Origin: Hippopus hippopus
Taxonomy: Eukaryota > Mollusca > Bivalvia > Cardiida > Cardiidae
Direction of reading: 5' to 3'
Assembly (NCBI GenBank): GCA_946811185.2
Contig: OX328102.1
Span: 18,353,194 to 18,417,193 of the forward strand
Length of the DNA: 64,000 nucleotides
This document shows, one piece after another, positions 36,533 to 47,136 of this stretch (the first letter of the stretch is position 1; every line of letters starts with the position of its first letter). The translations under genes were made by a program, and so were the position numbers. The notes beneath the pieces are model-generated. The model was not told the DNA's origin, searched no databases, and worked only from the letters and a program-made list of their open reading frames with translations.

Positions 36533-36739
36533 CAACCTTATCCTGCTAAATAACTGAAATAAAACTTAATATATAGTAAGAACCGAATTTTCACTATTTC
36601 AAAGGTATTTTATTAAGGAAAATATATCCTTATCGGACAGTGTAGTTCAAAGATCAGACTGCACGTTCTGTGCGGTCTGATCTTGATCTACACTGTCCGC
36701 AAAAGGTCAGTAAGTCGCGCATAGCAGCCTAAGGGTTAA
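36533..36739. mobile_element. MITE family B, opposite orientation, adjacent to the previous copy
   Basis: CCTTATCCTGCTAAATAAC at the left and GCATAGCAGCCTAAGGGTTAA at the right are the family's two ends; core CAGACTGCACGTTCTGTGC. Confidence 0.85.
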
Positions 36740-37199
36740 TAGATGAAGGATTCAATTGTAAGGGGATGTAGTGGAGCGAAATGAAGCAATTGACCTTTCT
36801 GTCGATTTTGATTGACAGGTCATATCAGCCAATAAAAACGCAGTATAGTGCATACATGTATATGATATTTGTGCTTTCAAATGACACAGGGTATCTTGAA
36901 AGCAAGATCCAGTTTCCATCATTATTTCAGTCATATCAGAGCCATCAATCTACTAATCCATGCGCTCCTGGAGTTTTTAAAATCAGTAGAGTCGAGCCGC
37001 GTTAATCCGGGCTCCATTTTTCCGGAAATCTCAAGATCCGGAAGAAAACATTAGGGAACGAATATTTTCTGTACAAATTTTACTTTTATTCCGGAAATCC
37101 GCGTTCCGGAACCGGAATGAAAAAATCGGGAACGAAGGGTTAAAAAACAGTACAAACCTTAGCAGATAAACCGGACGTGGCCTGACTGTGTAACACACA

Positions 37200-38160
37200 A
37201 TTTAAACTTGTTATTTTCCCGGGTACTATTGTGGACTGGTTTCATAAATATCGAAACCGGCCACTTCGAGCGATTTTGGACTGGTTTCAAGTACGCGTGA
37301 ATAACACGAGTATCATCAGTCTAGTAACAATTTATTTCAGATGGTTTTCACACATTTGAAAACACACGTCTTAATTAGAGGTGGTTTTCGAAAAGTGTTA
37401 AAAAGATATAAACGTGCCACGGTTCAGTGTCAATTTGACAGATTATCAATACCCATAGTATTGATGCGATGATGTGACAATTACACGCTTTTGTTGCTTA
37501 ATTATTACTTGATTACAAAGACGATCGCTAAAAAGAACGTCGAAATCTCCACACAGTTGTTGTCCTCAGGTTTAATCCGTCATATTCTCAATTGACTAAA
37601 CTAGAATTTAAACATACCTGCTACATGCATATTTCATAATCCTTCGTTTCAAATACAAATATTCTCAGTTTAACCGCTAAACATAATAAGAAACAGTTTA
37701 ATTTATCTCTTCCTCGAGCTGTTTACGCTACCGAAATTGACACAAAATGGCCGCCAAACACGATAAATTTCTTCAATATTTTTTTCGAAATTATTTCACT
37801 CCTAACAGATTATAAAGGTGAATAAAGATCAATATGCACGTCTTTCCTTTCGATTCGATTGTCATTACTCTCAATAACTTTGTCATTTTACCATTTCAAT
37901 CATCTAAAGTCAACAGAAGACGACGAAGTTTCAACTTCTGTGGAAAAAAGGCATTAATTTTGCCAGTACAAAGAAGACAACTCAAATGCTACTATTGCGG
38001 AAATTCTACAATACGTCATGAAATCCATGTCTCTCGAAGTTGGAAAATCAACAGTAATACTATAATACAGAAATACTGTACCTGTGTTTCGTCCCCCCCC
38101 CTTTTTTTTTTTCGTGGTGTTTTCGAAAGTCGAGCTTTACAAGCCCACCCGTTTGTACCA
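37200..38160. other. No recognised gene
   Basis: A less repetitive stretch with a C8-T11 run at 38092-38111. A 113-codon frame at 37834 has a basic segment and CYYCGNS, but I see no family in it. Confidence 0.5.
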
Positions 38161-38869
38161 AAGGTATGCATGTGAATGTAATAAGGTACAAGGGGAAAAG
38201 CATGTACAAAAATACAAAATGCAAATTTTTGACAATTTATTCCATTATATATCTAAACAATCGCAGGAACAATACAAAGCATTCAAAGCATTCATTCACT
38301 TTATTTCACCCAGTAATGATAAACATTATACATGGGGTCAAGAAAATACACAAGTTAATCAGTCTGATATAGAAATAGAATAGATTTATAATAATATAGT
38401 AGAGGAAAGAGGATCCATGATCGAATATAATTGTCGGTAGAAGGAGGATAAGGTGAGGGGAAAAGAAAAGGAAAAGAAAAGAAGAGAAGAAGGGGGAGGG
38501 GAATTTCAGAGAGCGATAGGGTCGAGTGAAATGGGGCCGCCCATTCGTGCTACTTGCGGGATCACGAGGATCGCGACATTATCGGGCGGATTGGTTTTAA
38601 TTATTTTAAGACTACTCATAGTCGGCGAGTAGTTCAGGCCTGAATAAGCCCCACATTGGACTCGTTCCGGCCTGCAGTGCCCGCCGGATGTCAGGGGTTG
38701 CTCTTTTCTACAGGATGATCGCACGTAGCTTTTAGCAAACAATTAGTAACTGACTATTTACAGGGCTGTACCAGTTAATTAACGGGACCACAACATGTTT
38801 AGGCCTATGATAACAATTAAATATTTGTTAAGTTCACGTACGATTGATAAAGTGTGGGATGATTGCTTT

Positions 38870-40000
38870 AACAAAAAAGAATGGCATAAGATCAGACTAC
38901 TCGAATGCAAATGGCCGATATGCTCCCATCTCTTTTTCAAAACAGCAGCACGAAGACTTTCCGGGTTTGATCATTAATACTAGTATGAAATAGTGAGGCA
39001 CTATCAGATCTCAGAAATACAGGTAAGTATAATGCTAACCGTGTAATAAAACCAAATAACGAATCATGGTAATGAATCAATGCGACAAATACAAAATTAT
39101 TTACAGAGAAGTGTGGGGACAGGGATCCTATATATACATGTATATATACGATCCCTGGTGGGGAGAAGCACAAAGTCATATTGCAAGGAAACAGGCCGAT
39201 ATTCTGCCAGCCATTTGCCTTGCCAAACGGCGGCCTATAACAAAATAGGTGTACAGATGCTCAATATCACTTTTGGTGTAGCTGGAGATCAGACTTCAGA
39301 GATGCAGACCAGTGTTCTGTCATTCCTTTACCCAGCTAATTTCTATTCACTCTGGACAGATTAACATGGAATAAAGTTTATTAGTCATTATTGCAAAAAG
39401 TGTGGCACAGGATCAGGCTGCATGAATAATTGTCAGTATTCTGCTGTCCATATGTCAGGCATAGCAGCTGACCAATTTGGTGAAAACAAAAAACATATAA
39501 TGGTAAATTATACGATATATAACCGGAAAGATGTGTATTTAAACATTACGACATTATGACAGTGTGTCAGACTATAAGACTGCAAAACTGCAAGCATATA
39601 TTCCGACATTCTCTGTCATTTTATAGCAACTTAATTTTGGTGGGATATAGTTTAACATGTAAGTTAAAGAGGGTACGATTATATATAAATGTAGACAAAA
39701 AATTTAGTGTCAAAAAGTGTGGCACGAGATTAGACTGCAAAATGCATACCAATATTGCGCCACACTTCTGTCAAAACCTAATTTAGACGTATTATGAATA
39801 GTGACAGAAAAAGAATCTTATCACTAGTGCAATAACCCATAATTGCGAAGAGTGTGGTACCAGATCAGCCCGCATGTGCAAGTAGGCATATAATTTTGCG
39901 TACTGTGCAGACCAGAGTGTATGGGGATATTTTATAAGTAAGCGGCTTGGCTACCTAAATGACATGCGACGAGTTAGCGTGGCATAAGATCAGGTCACAC
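38870..40000. repeat. Five dispersed GTGTGGCAC-AGATCAGAC motifs
   Basis: Related ~35-bp blocks occur at about 38873, 39395, 39708, 39846 and 39974, for example AAAAAGTGTGGCACGAGATT then AGACTGC. They resemble scattered MITE cores but lack clear ends. Confidence 0.5.
39120..39157. mobile_element. Ultra-short palindromic insertion (38 bp) with 7-bp TSD
   Basis: CAGGGATC...GATCCCTG encloses an AT-rich centre (TATATATACATGTATATATA). GTGGGGA is present immediately on both sides (39113-39119, 39158-39164). Confidence 0.8.
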
Positions 40001-40034
40001 CATAATCAGAAAAATCGCAAGGGTTATTAGACTA

Positions 40035-41084
40035 TTAGTTAAATGTAGCAATAATGACTCCAGCGAAACGTGCAAGATTAAACATGACATGTTCACTAGA
40101 GCACTGCATCAGTTGCATGTAATTATGTTCAGTGTCATCAATATTTGAATTTGGAAGAAATCTTCTTCTAGACCCGTTGAAATAGTCGCATGAGAAGAGA
40201 TAATGTTTTTCGGAACCTATTTCATCGCGTTGGCAAAGATTACATTTTCGATTTTCAAAAATAGTGCCATCCCACCGTCCTAATTCAATAGGTAATTTAT
40301 GGTTAGCCGTTCGAAATTTAAAAAGCATAAGGGCATCATACACCGGTAAGATTTTGAAATAGGTTCCGAATTCTAGACATTCTTTCCCTAACTTGTATAT
40401 TCTTCCTTAATTAGTCTCGAGCATAGAAGATTGCCATTCTTGATGGTACTGATCTATCAAGATTTGCTTGACTTGCTTATGCAAGTTTAATGGAATATGG
40501 CCATTATTCAAATGATGAAGTCAGAAATCTGATAGCCCTACGGAGTCGAGAATTTCTTTTATCTTATTGAGCCATTTCGAGTTATTTATTTGTTGGCTGA
40601 GCATATAGAAATAAATCTTACTTGAAATTTTATGATTCGAAAGTAATTTTGACCAGAAAGCAATCATTCTACATTTGATTGTAATTGATATTGGATAGCG
40701 TCCTACTTCACCATATAGCATGTAGAGAGGCGTACTTTTGCCTGCTTTCAGTAATTTTCTAAGAAACTCTTTATGTACATTTTCTATGATATCAAGATTT
40801 TCAAATCCATATATTTCAGTTCCGTATGTCAGAATTGGTAAGACCGTGTGGTCAAATAACTTCAGGATTAAGTCAATTGGTAAATCTGCATTTTGGGCTC
40901 TGGAAAAAAGAAGATACATGGCTTTTTTAGCCTGTTGTGATATATGCTTACGCGCATTCAAAAAGGAATCTGAGGCAGAGAATGTAATGCCTAAGTAATG
41001 GTAAGTGTTTGTAATGTCAAGCGACTCGTTTCCGAAAGTAAAATTGAAATTGTTTGTATACAGACAAGTGCTCGTGTAAATCAT
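40035..41084 (-). pseudogene. LINE reverse transcriptase, C-terminal part, broken
   Basis: One reading frame on the minus strand carries the thumb and C-terminal part of a non-LTR retrotransposon ORF2. YHYLGITFSASDSF, KKAMYLLFSRA, then LILKLFDHTVLPILTYGTEI are the usual region just after the polymerase core. Near the end is a CCHC-type knuckle, CNLCxxxxxxxxxHYLFSC (C-x2-C-x9-H-x4-C). The frame is cut by a TGA at 40521-40523 and a TAA about 40 codons later but resumes without a shift. Just 5' (41085-41115) a frameshifted VLRKNYNS looks like the expected K-T-K-x-x-x-F-R strand. The catalytic YxDD part is absent. Nearest CR1/L2/jockey-like types by appearance; subclade unresolved. Confidence 0.85.
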
Positions 41085-41221
41085 ACGCTATTGTAATTCT
41101 TACGAAGCACGGTGTCCCTTATCAACATGGAAGTCTTGGTGATCCCAGTTCTCTGGTCCGGAAAAAACGGCTTATCCGGAAACATTCATAGGAAACAGAA
41201 ATGTCCGGATTAACGCGGACA

Positions 41222-41490
41222 TGGATTGGATTGTATTGTATCGGAGTTTAATGCCATTTTCACAGCTAAGGTAATATCATGGCGGTCAGTGACGCACCCA
41301 AGTGTTTCCTGGCTTTCTCACACCAGTACTGACACAACTTTCTTTTCAAAGCCACTGACTACTTTTCTCATATGCATCAGAGGTTAGAGGCGAAAAATCG
41401 CCGGAAAGAAGGTTCGCTGCAGCCGGGTATCGAGCCAGCAACCTCCAGGTCACGAGTCGGATACGCTAACCACTGAGCTACCAGGCCGGG
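41222..41490 (-). mobile_element. tRNA-derived SINE, minus strand
   Basis: On the reverse strand the head reads TGGTAGCTCAGTGGTTAGCG and GGCTCGATACCCGG, followed by a body and a tail ending GCATTAAACTCCGATACAAT, (CCAAT)n. It abuts the right TIR at 41220. Confidence 0.8.
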
Positions 41491-41540
41491 CTTTTATAAC
41501 CAGTACTTGGCAACCCCCCCCCCCGCTATCTTCTGAAAGA

Positions 41541-41622
41541 AATTGGCAGAGCTTGGGACTGGAACCAGCCATACTCGGTGTCAAGCCCTGTACGCTACGG
41601 CCTGTGGTATTGGGCTCTTGCT
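41541..41622 (-). mobile_element. SINE head fragment, minus strand
   Basis: The reverse strand has GGCTGGTTCCAGTCCCAAGC as a B-box region and ACAGGGCTTGACACC; the body is missing. A C10 run lies at 41514-41524. Confidence 0.5.
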
Positions 41623-41624
41623 AC

Positions 41625-42490
41625 TTTCAGACAAACTCAGTTGAAAAAAAAAAAGAATATCCGTGTGAGAGATAAATGGCTATAATCAGTACTCTAAAAT
41701 TTTAGAGTTGCACTACCACACCATCCCAAGTTTTAATGATCCTGGGATAGAAGGCTTTTCAAGGTCGTGTTGGCCAAACCAAACGTGGCCTGCACCACTT
41801 GCGGGTAACCACGATCAAAACCTGAAAATGTTGCCCCTCACTATTTCAGGTAAACAGTGACAACACACACTGGAAGACATATGGAATAGCAGATCGGAGC
41901 ATTAATATTTAATCGCACTGAATGGCTTACTAGTTAGAAAACCAGAACACACGACATGTACCTAGCAATAACCACAAAACACGGATTTATTTTCGGACTG
42001 GAAGAAAAAACGCATTGAGCGATCGGAGAGTGCCAAGGCCCAGAAACGCCCACTGCATTTTTTGGTAATCCCCCTGAAGTAATTTGAAGGAACTAACTGC
42101 TTACTTGGTGCACTTATAAGTCTTACACTGATCTAAACCACGACAAGAGTTATTTTTTCTACTTTCACAACTTATAAGTGTGTACTTTCGAATGTTTCAA
42201 CCACTATCTTTAACGGAGAACAACTCCATCGTCCAGCGCTGTTACTTTATTCGTAATCAAAGACGTGGATTGACGAGCCTGGACTGCAAAGGTCGAAAAG
42301 GTCTGTTCAGGAATGTCGTCGCCAGTGACCAAAACAGCATAGTATGATCTGTAACACTTGACAGAACAAGGCAATGAAATACAACCGTAATCTATCTACC
42401 TCTATAAACAGGGCAACAACTTGATTAACAGCCAATAACTGGGTTGTGGGTGGATTAAAGTTTGTCTGACGTTTTCTATGCTGCTGTTTC
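41625..42490. other. No recognised gene; decayed MITE A at 41700-41765
   Basis: CACTACCACACCATCCCAAG and CCTGGGATAGAAGGCTTTTC are a family A outer arm. The rest is unique sequence without a supported frame. Confidence 0.5.
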
Positions 42491-42512
42491 GTTGTAAAAG
42501 AGCATGACTGAC

Positions 42513-42802
42513 TGACTGACTTTGCGTTTATTTATCGTCGCCACCGGTTTCCCATATGGGCGACGCCCCCTGAAGGCTGTTAGTATTGTTACGGGGATAG
42601 TGCAAGATACAGGACGAAACCCATCCTAAGTTACGCCTGGTTCTTTAACGTGCTCGGTGTATAGCATCGTCACAGGGGACCTCGGTTTAACGTCTCATCC
42701 GAAAGACTATTAGTAATTTTAGATGGCCAGCCGTGGGAATCGAACCCACACCCTCATGATCACGAGTCCTACGCTCTACCAACTGAGCTATGCGGGCTGG
42801 TC
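42513..42802 (-). mobile_element. tRNA-derived SINE with conserved core and 13-bp TSD
   Basis: On the reverse strand: head CATAGCTCAGTTGGTAGAGC and GTGTGGGTTCGATTCCCAC, then GATGAGACGTTAAACCGAGG and GCACGTTAAAGAACC, a core widely seen in animal SINEs, then a (GTCA)n tail. GAGCATGACTGAC flanks both sides (42500-42512, 42803-42815). The good boxes suggest a young copy. Confidence 0.9.
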
Positions 42803-42989
42803 GAGCATGACTGACGGCTAAGGACGGGATTTTATACCAGCCAGCGATCTTATTCTGATTGGATGAAGCAAAAATACTATGTCTCTCTGCCACCGTCACC
42901 AAGGTAAACAATGACGATGCCTAAAAATAATAATATTTATATAAGCTAAGGAGGCAATGCTGCTTACCGAATTGTTTTTAAAAGCCTTC

Positions 42990-43261
42990 TATATGGCTTG
43001 CAATACGCGAAAAGGGGCATTTGGACATTTGCGTAAAATGTCGTCTCGGATCAGCCTGCGCAGTCCGCGCAGGCTAATCCGAGACGGCACTTTACGACTA
43101 CATTAGATTTTGTGCTACATTAGACTTGTGCAAAACAGAAAATTACATAAAAACGGAAAGTGCCACCTCGGATTAGCCTGCGCGGACTGCGCAGGCAGAT
43201 CCGAGACGACACTTTACGAAAATGTCCGAATGCCCCTTTTCGCCTGTTGCAGGCCATATAC
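42990..43261. mobile_element. MITE made of two hairpins in inverted array
   Basis: The outer TIRs pair TATGGC(T/C)TGCA and GCGAAAAGGGGCATT(T/C)GG with their mirror at the right end. Each half contains its own palindrome: GTCTCGGATCAGCCTGCGCA / TGCGCAGGCTAATCCGAGAC-type at 43044-43093 and again at 43166-43212. No coding. Confidence 0.85.
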
Positions 43262-44164
43262 ACACTGGAGAGACCTTACGTACTTGCTCCAGGTCAACGT
43301 TACTGCTCCTGTCAATTCAACGTACCCGCCCAAGTAAAAAACGTGGCTGCGCCCAAGAATTTTGCTAGGTAAGCACCAAAACATACTTCTATAACAATCA
43401 GATGAATAGATGTGCAGTAGACGGTTGTCGTAGGGAATGTCTGGGATGGCAGTGCATATTTCTGTATTGTTCTTTTGGTGGTTGGTTATTTGTTAAAGAC
43501 GTTTAATCCAACAAACTTCCGTCAGCGACTATGATTTCTGAATAATCAACACGCAGGAGTCAGCAAAAAGCTTTGTTAAACATACAAACACAATAATCTG
43601 AAGTTTGTGCTTTGCCAAGTGATTCATATATGCTTTATTAACCACAGTTCTAAACAAAACCTATACGACATTCATTAAAGAGCAACTTTCTGTCAATTTT
43701 TGTAGGCAACGCTCCACGCTCCAGAACTCAATAAAACCATCCAGCTCCTGAGTTGAAACAGAGAACGATATTACATGCGATTGTGTACGAGTTTAATCAA
43801 ACAATTTTTCTTTTTTGATCAATATGTATAACTGTCTATTTGTCCGTCTTTCGGTTTTTCTGTCCGTCAGGTTTTTTGTCCTTTTGATGCTTTTGAAATG
43901 AAATGTCATTATATACATGAAGAGCTTGATGACAGACAGTATCATGCAAAGGGTGGATAACTATCATGACTATCATGCAGTAGATCCATAACTATTAAAA
44001 CTATCATCTTCGATATCGTCATCACAAGACTCCTCTTCGTTAATATAGATTAATAATAATGATCATCAACGAACAAACATTCATATGCCTTGTCAGCTGC
44101 ACACCTAAAAGTATCTAGTTATATCTAATACTATGATTTAAATATGAGCCATAGGTCAATTTTC

Positions 44165-44330
44165 TGTGTGTTCAAGGACCAGTCTACCTCAGGATTGAGT
44201 TGTTTTTTTTAAAAAAAAGGTGTTTATTATGGATCCATAAGTATGTGATGGGTTGGCTTGGTACCATGAATCACGCAGATGAACTAAGTCCTCTTTTCAC
44301 AGAGCATGGCTCCAATGTATAAATCTTTTC
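44165..44330. mobile_element. MITE relic of the GGGGGCTTAATGCAT group
   Basis: CAAGGACCAGT, GGATCCATAAGTATGTGATG, then CTTTTCACAGAGCATGGCTC. It corresponds to 49765-49905 but lacks the palindromic core of 46542-46680. From 44340 to 44940 nothing else is recognised. Confidence 0.5.
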
Positions 44331-44978
44331 ACACCTTTGCAAAACAGTAGACCCTATAGCTAATTAGACCTTTCAGTAGCTTACGAATCACGAATTTGTT
44401 TCAAATTAACAAGCCATTTTTGTGAAAAATACTATTTAGATGCATAGTTTTTTAATTTCTTTTGCACGAAAACAGATCCGGTAAATCCTTAAATTTTTTG
44501 GCACAAGAAAACGACATAGGCAAATAATGCAGTTCCGGATCAGCCTCTACCGAAGCTGGCAGTGTCTGATCATGAGATTTTTCGAGTTAGTGCAACTTTT
44601 TTTAGGTTAAATGTTTTAAATTCGCCTTAGTGCGACTTTCTTTTTGCGTTATAAGGTGTTTTGAATTCAAGTTATTACGTGTTTTTGATAAAAATATTTT
44701 ACCTTCATTTTGACCCTAGTAGGCTTTCGTATGTAGGCTTTCGTAACAAAGTGATCATTTTCCGAAATCGTTTTCGCTTTGATATTTCTATGTTTTTTAA
44801 AGTAAAGTATATGCGACTTTCAAGTGAGTGTTAATAATGTACAGTATGAAATGAATGTATTCAGCATTGACCACTTTCATACACAACTGTGTATATAAAA
44901 TTGTTACAAACAACTTAATATCGTTACTTTCTGAAACAAATTGAGAAGACATCAAGGCCCATTAGACAAATCCGCCCA

Positions 44979-44980
<2 letters not shown>

Positions 44981-45014
<34 letters not shown>

Positions 45015-45073
45015 TCCTTCCTCCCCCCCCATCTCTCCCTTCCTTCCTTCCTTCCTTCCTCTCTCTCTCTCTG
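44981..45073. repeat. (CT)n / (CCTT)n low-complexity tract
   Basis: A long TCTCTCTC run, then CCTTCCTTCC, C8 and CCTTCCTTCCTTCC, and again CT repeats, in the spacer of the long inverted repeat. Confidence 0.95.
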
Positions 45074-46252
45074 TGTCCATTTTTTCACGACGTGTGTCTG
45101 ATTCTGCCAGCTTAATAAAATTGGGGAGAGAAACAGAGAACCCGAGATCGCCTGAATACATGCCCAATAAGATTAGGCCTATTGATAGAAAAAAAAAGGT
45201 TCAACGTGTTTTAGAATTGTACTGCCATTCAAGTATTTATCAAACTACACATCTGAACCGATCTATATCGACAGGGATCTAGTTGCAGAAAACAGTTTAA
45301 ATTGTGACTTAACTGAAAGATACTTATCTCATTGATAGAATACAATGTGAGAAAAGGAAAACACGCCCAATGTTTTGCTTAGCATTCTACATCAGTTTAT
45401 TCAAATTAGGAAATATTTGGTACAGGGTTAAAACAGACACTGCACTTGTTCTTTTGGGTGTATTATATTCCTGTAGAATTTACTATTTAGCCTCTAACTA
45501 ATTACATAAACCGATGTCTATAGATGTTCAGCTGATTTGAATATACAATCGGTCGTGCATAATGATGATTATTGCTATTATTAACGATGACGAACCTATG
45601 ACTGTGACTACGATAATTAATATAGAATCTTGACCAAAATGACAAAATTGTTTACTGTAACACGAACCCATACGCTTACCGTATTTTCAGCTCAGGAGCT
45701 GGATCGTTGTATTGAATTTAGGAGCATGTTACTTTGTAATGCAAAAATGGCAAAATACCATTTAATAACTGCAATTTGATTTTTTTCGGTTTATATTTGT
45801 GAGGATAATCATTATATTGGTCATCTGACACGGCACACACTTCAGAATATCGAGTGTATATGTTTTACAAAGGTTTTTGGAGACTCCAAGTAGTGTTTTT
45901 CCAGAAATCGTAGTCGCCGACGGAACTTTGTCGGATTAAACGTCTTCAACAAACGATTAACCACCAAAAGAACTACAGATTAACGTGCACTGACATCCCA
46001 GACATTCCGTGCGACAACCTGCAACTGCATATCTATTCAATAATATGTAAAAAAAAATATGTTTTTGTGCTTACCTTGTGGAATCTTATGGGCGCAGCCA
46101 TGTTTTTTACTGGAGCGGGTACGTTGAATTGACAGGAGCAGTAACGTTGACCTGGAGCAAGTACGTAAGGTCTCTCCAGTGTGATATAAAGAATGTTAAA
46201 ATTCGTGATTGCTTTACAAAGTATTAACAAAGTTTTTAATACTTGCATGTGT

Positions 46253-46425
46253 CAATCTTGAAAACATCTAGGAAATATTGTGAAAAAGGAGGAAATTGTT
46301 ATAAGCATCTTTTTTCTACTTTTCCAATAATGATTTCTGCCTTTTCAGAGAACTTTAACTCGACTGTCAATTTGCATTTGGCGACTGCAGATGCTTTTAA
46401 TGTAGTAGAGTCTAAACAAGAAAGT
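46253..46425. mobile_element. Decayed MITE family A
   Basis: GAAAACATCTAGGAAATATTG, TTTCTACTTTTCC and CTGCAGATGCTTTTAATG follow the family order; no TTAA ends. A second weak piece is at 45330-45431, ending TTTGGTACAGGGTTAA. Confidence 0.5.
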
Positions 46426-46541
46426 TCTTTGAGAAAATTGATAGACGGCAACACAGGATACTGTAATGGGCAACAGGGCGAAACCTAAAAGATGCTGTTC
46501 AAAATACCGAAAAGTACAAGAAAAGAATAGCTCGATCATAT

Positions 46542-46680
46542 GAGCCATGCTGTATGGAAAGGGGGCTTAATGCATCTGCAAAAAGTATCGATCCAGATCA
46601 GCCTTCGCAGTCCGCGCAGGCTGATCTGGGCCGAAACTTATTGCTATACATGGATCCGTGGTGATAAGATAAACCGACTT
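46542..46680. mobile_element. GGGGGCTTAATGCAT palindromic MITE
   Basis: GAGCCATGCTGTATGGAAAG, GGGGCTTAATGCATCTGC, and a core CAGATCAGCC / GGCTGATCTG around GCAGTCCGCGC. It is the inverse of 62865-63006. Confidence 0.65.
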
Positions 46681-47136
46681 CCTTGGTTACTGTTGCCAAG
46701 GGCTCCCAAACAACCGCAGTAAATACCTATACAGTATAGCAGATAGGCTACTTAAATCGTGCTGTCATGACTGTTTCTCACCATAAAATTCCGGAAAAAA
46801 AAATTTCTACCATAATTATGTTTCTGCCGTTGATGAATTCTCGGTAAGAAATTTAAAGATGCTTGAACTAATTTACACAAAGATATGTTAAAAAAGGGTG
46901 GTTTACGGGGGCTACGGACAATGTGAAAGATCTTGTTTTCGCAAAATTTTAAAATTCAATGTGAAATGAGAAAACTCAACAAAACTCTGATTTGCCACAG
47001 AATAATGGAATTAATGATACTTATTGATTTCGTAAGGCTTTAAAGTCGTCTCAACATCATACCCAAATAAACAACACTGAAATACAAGCATTTCGAAAAC
47101 ATTATAGATTTTCTGATTCTACAGAGAGGTGTAAGT
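46681..47136. other. No recognised feature
   Basis: AT-rich unique sequence; no supported frame, repeat or RNA. Confidence 0.5.

Larger units (their letters stand above)
36984..41220. mobile_element. Region bounded by pogo/Tigger-like inverted termini
   Basis: The left end reads CAGTAGAGTCGAGCCGCGTT then AATCCGGGC; the right end (41201-41220) reads ATGTCCGGATTAACGCGGAC. The 14-bp CCGCGTTAATCCGG is exactly inverted, with further TTCCGGA motifs inside both ends. CAGT...TTAATCCGG termini are typical of pogo/Tigger elements. The right end lacks the outer ~12 bp, where a SINE abuts. I cannot find a transposase frame, so this is either a gutted element or two solo ends around unrelated DNA. The LINE remnant lies inside. 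Confidence 0.45.
43256..46183. repeat. Long imperfect inverted repeat, arms ~0.5 kb
   Basis: 43256-43560 reappears inverted at 45870-46183: ACACTGGAGAGACCTTACGT, CTTGCTCCAGGTCAACGTTA, CTGCTCCTGTCAATTCAACG, GGTAAGCAC, GGAATGTCTGGGATG and CTTTTGGTGGTTA occur in mirrored order. A further inner match is CCAGCTCCTGAG(T/C)TGAAA at 43740 and 45700. Spacer about 1.9 kb. In both arms (C/G)TGGCTGCGCCCA is followed by a GTAAGC that could be a splice donor, so the arms may stem from the 5' end of a gene or a large-TIR transposon. Confidence 0.85.

Noticed and set aside
37834..38175. Transposase of the pogo/Tigger-like region
   Set aside because: No DDE or CENP-B helix-turn-helix pattern can be recognised, and the frame is interrupted by low-complexity C and T runs.
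45262..45275. Fourth copy of the CAGGGATC palindrome
   Set aside because: Only a single arm (CAGGGATCTAG) is present with no mirrored arm or duplication.
44952..45282. Frames of 71 and 113 codons with Ser/Leu or Arg/Glu repeats
   Set aside because: They are translations of the CT-rich microsatellite.
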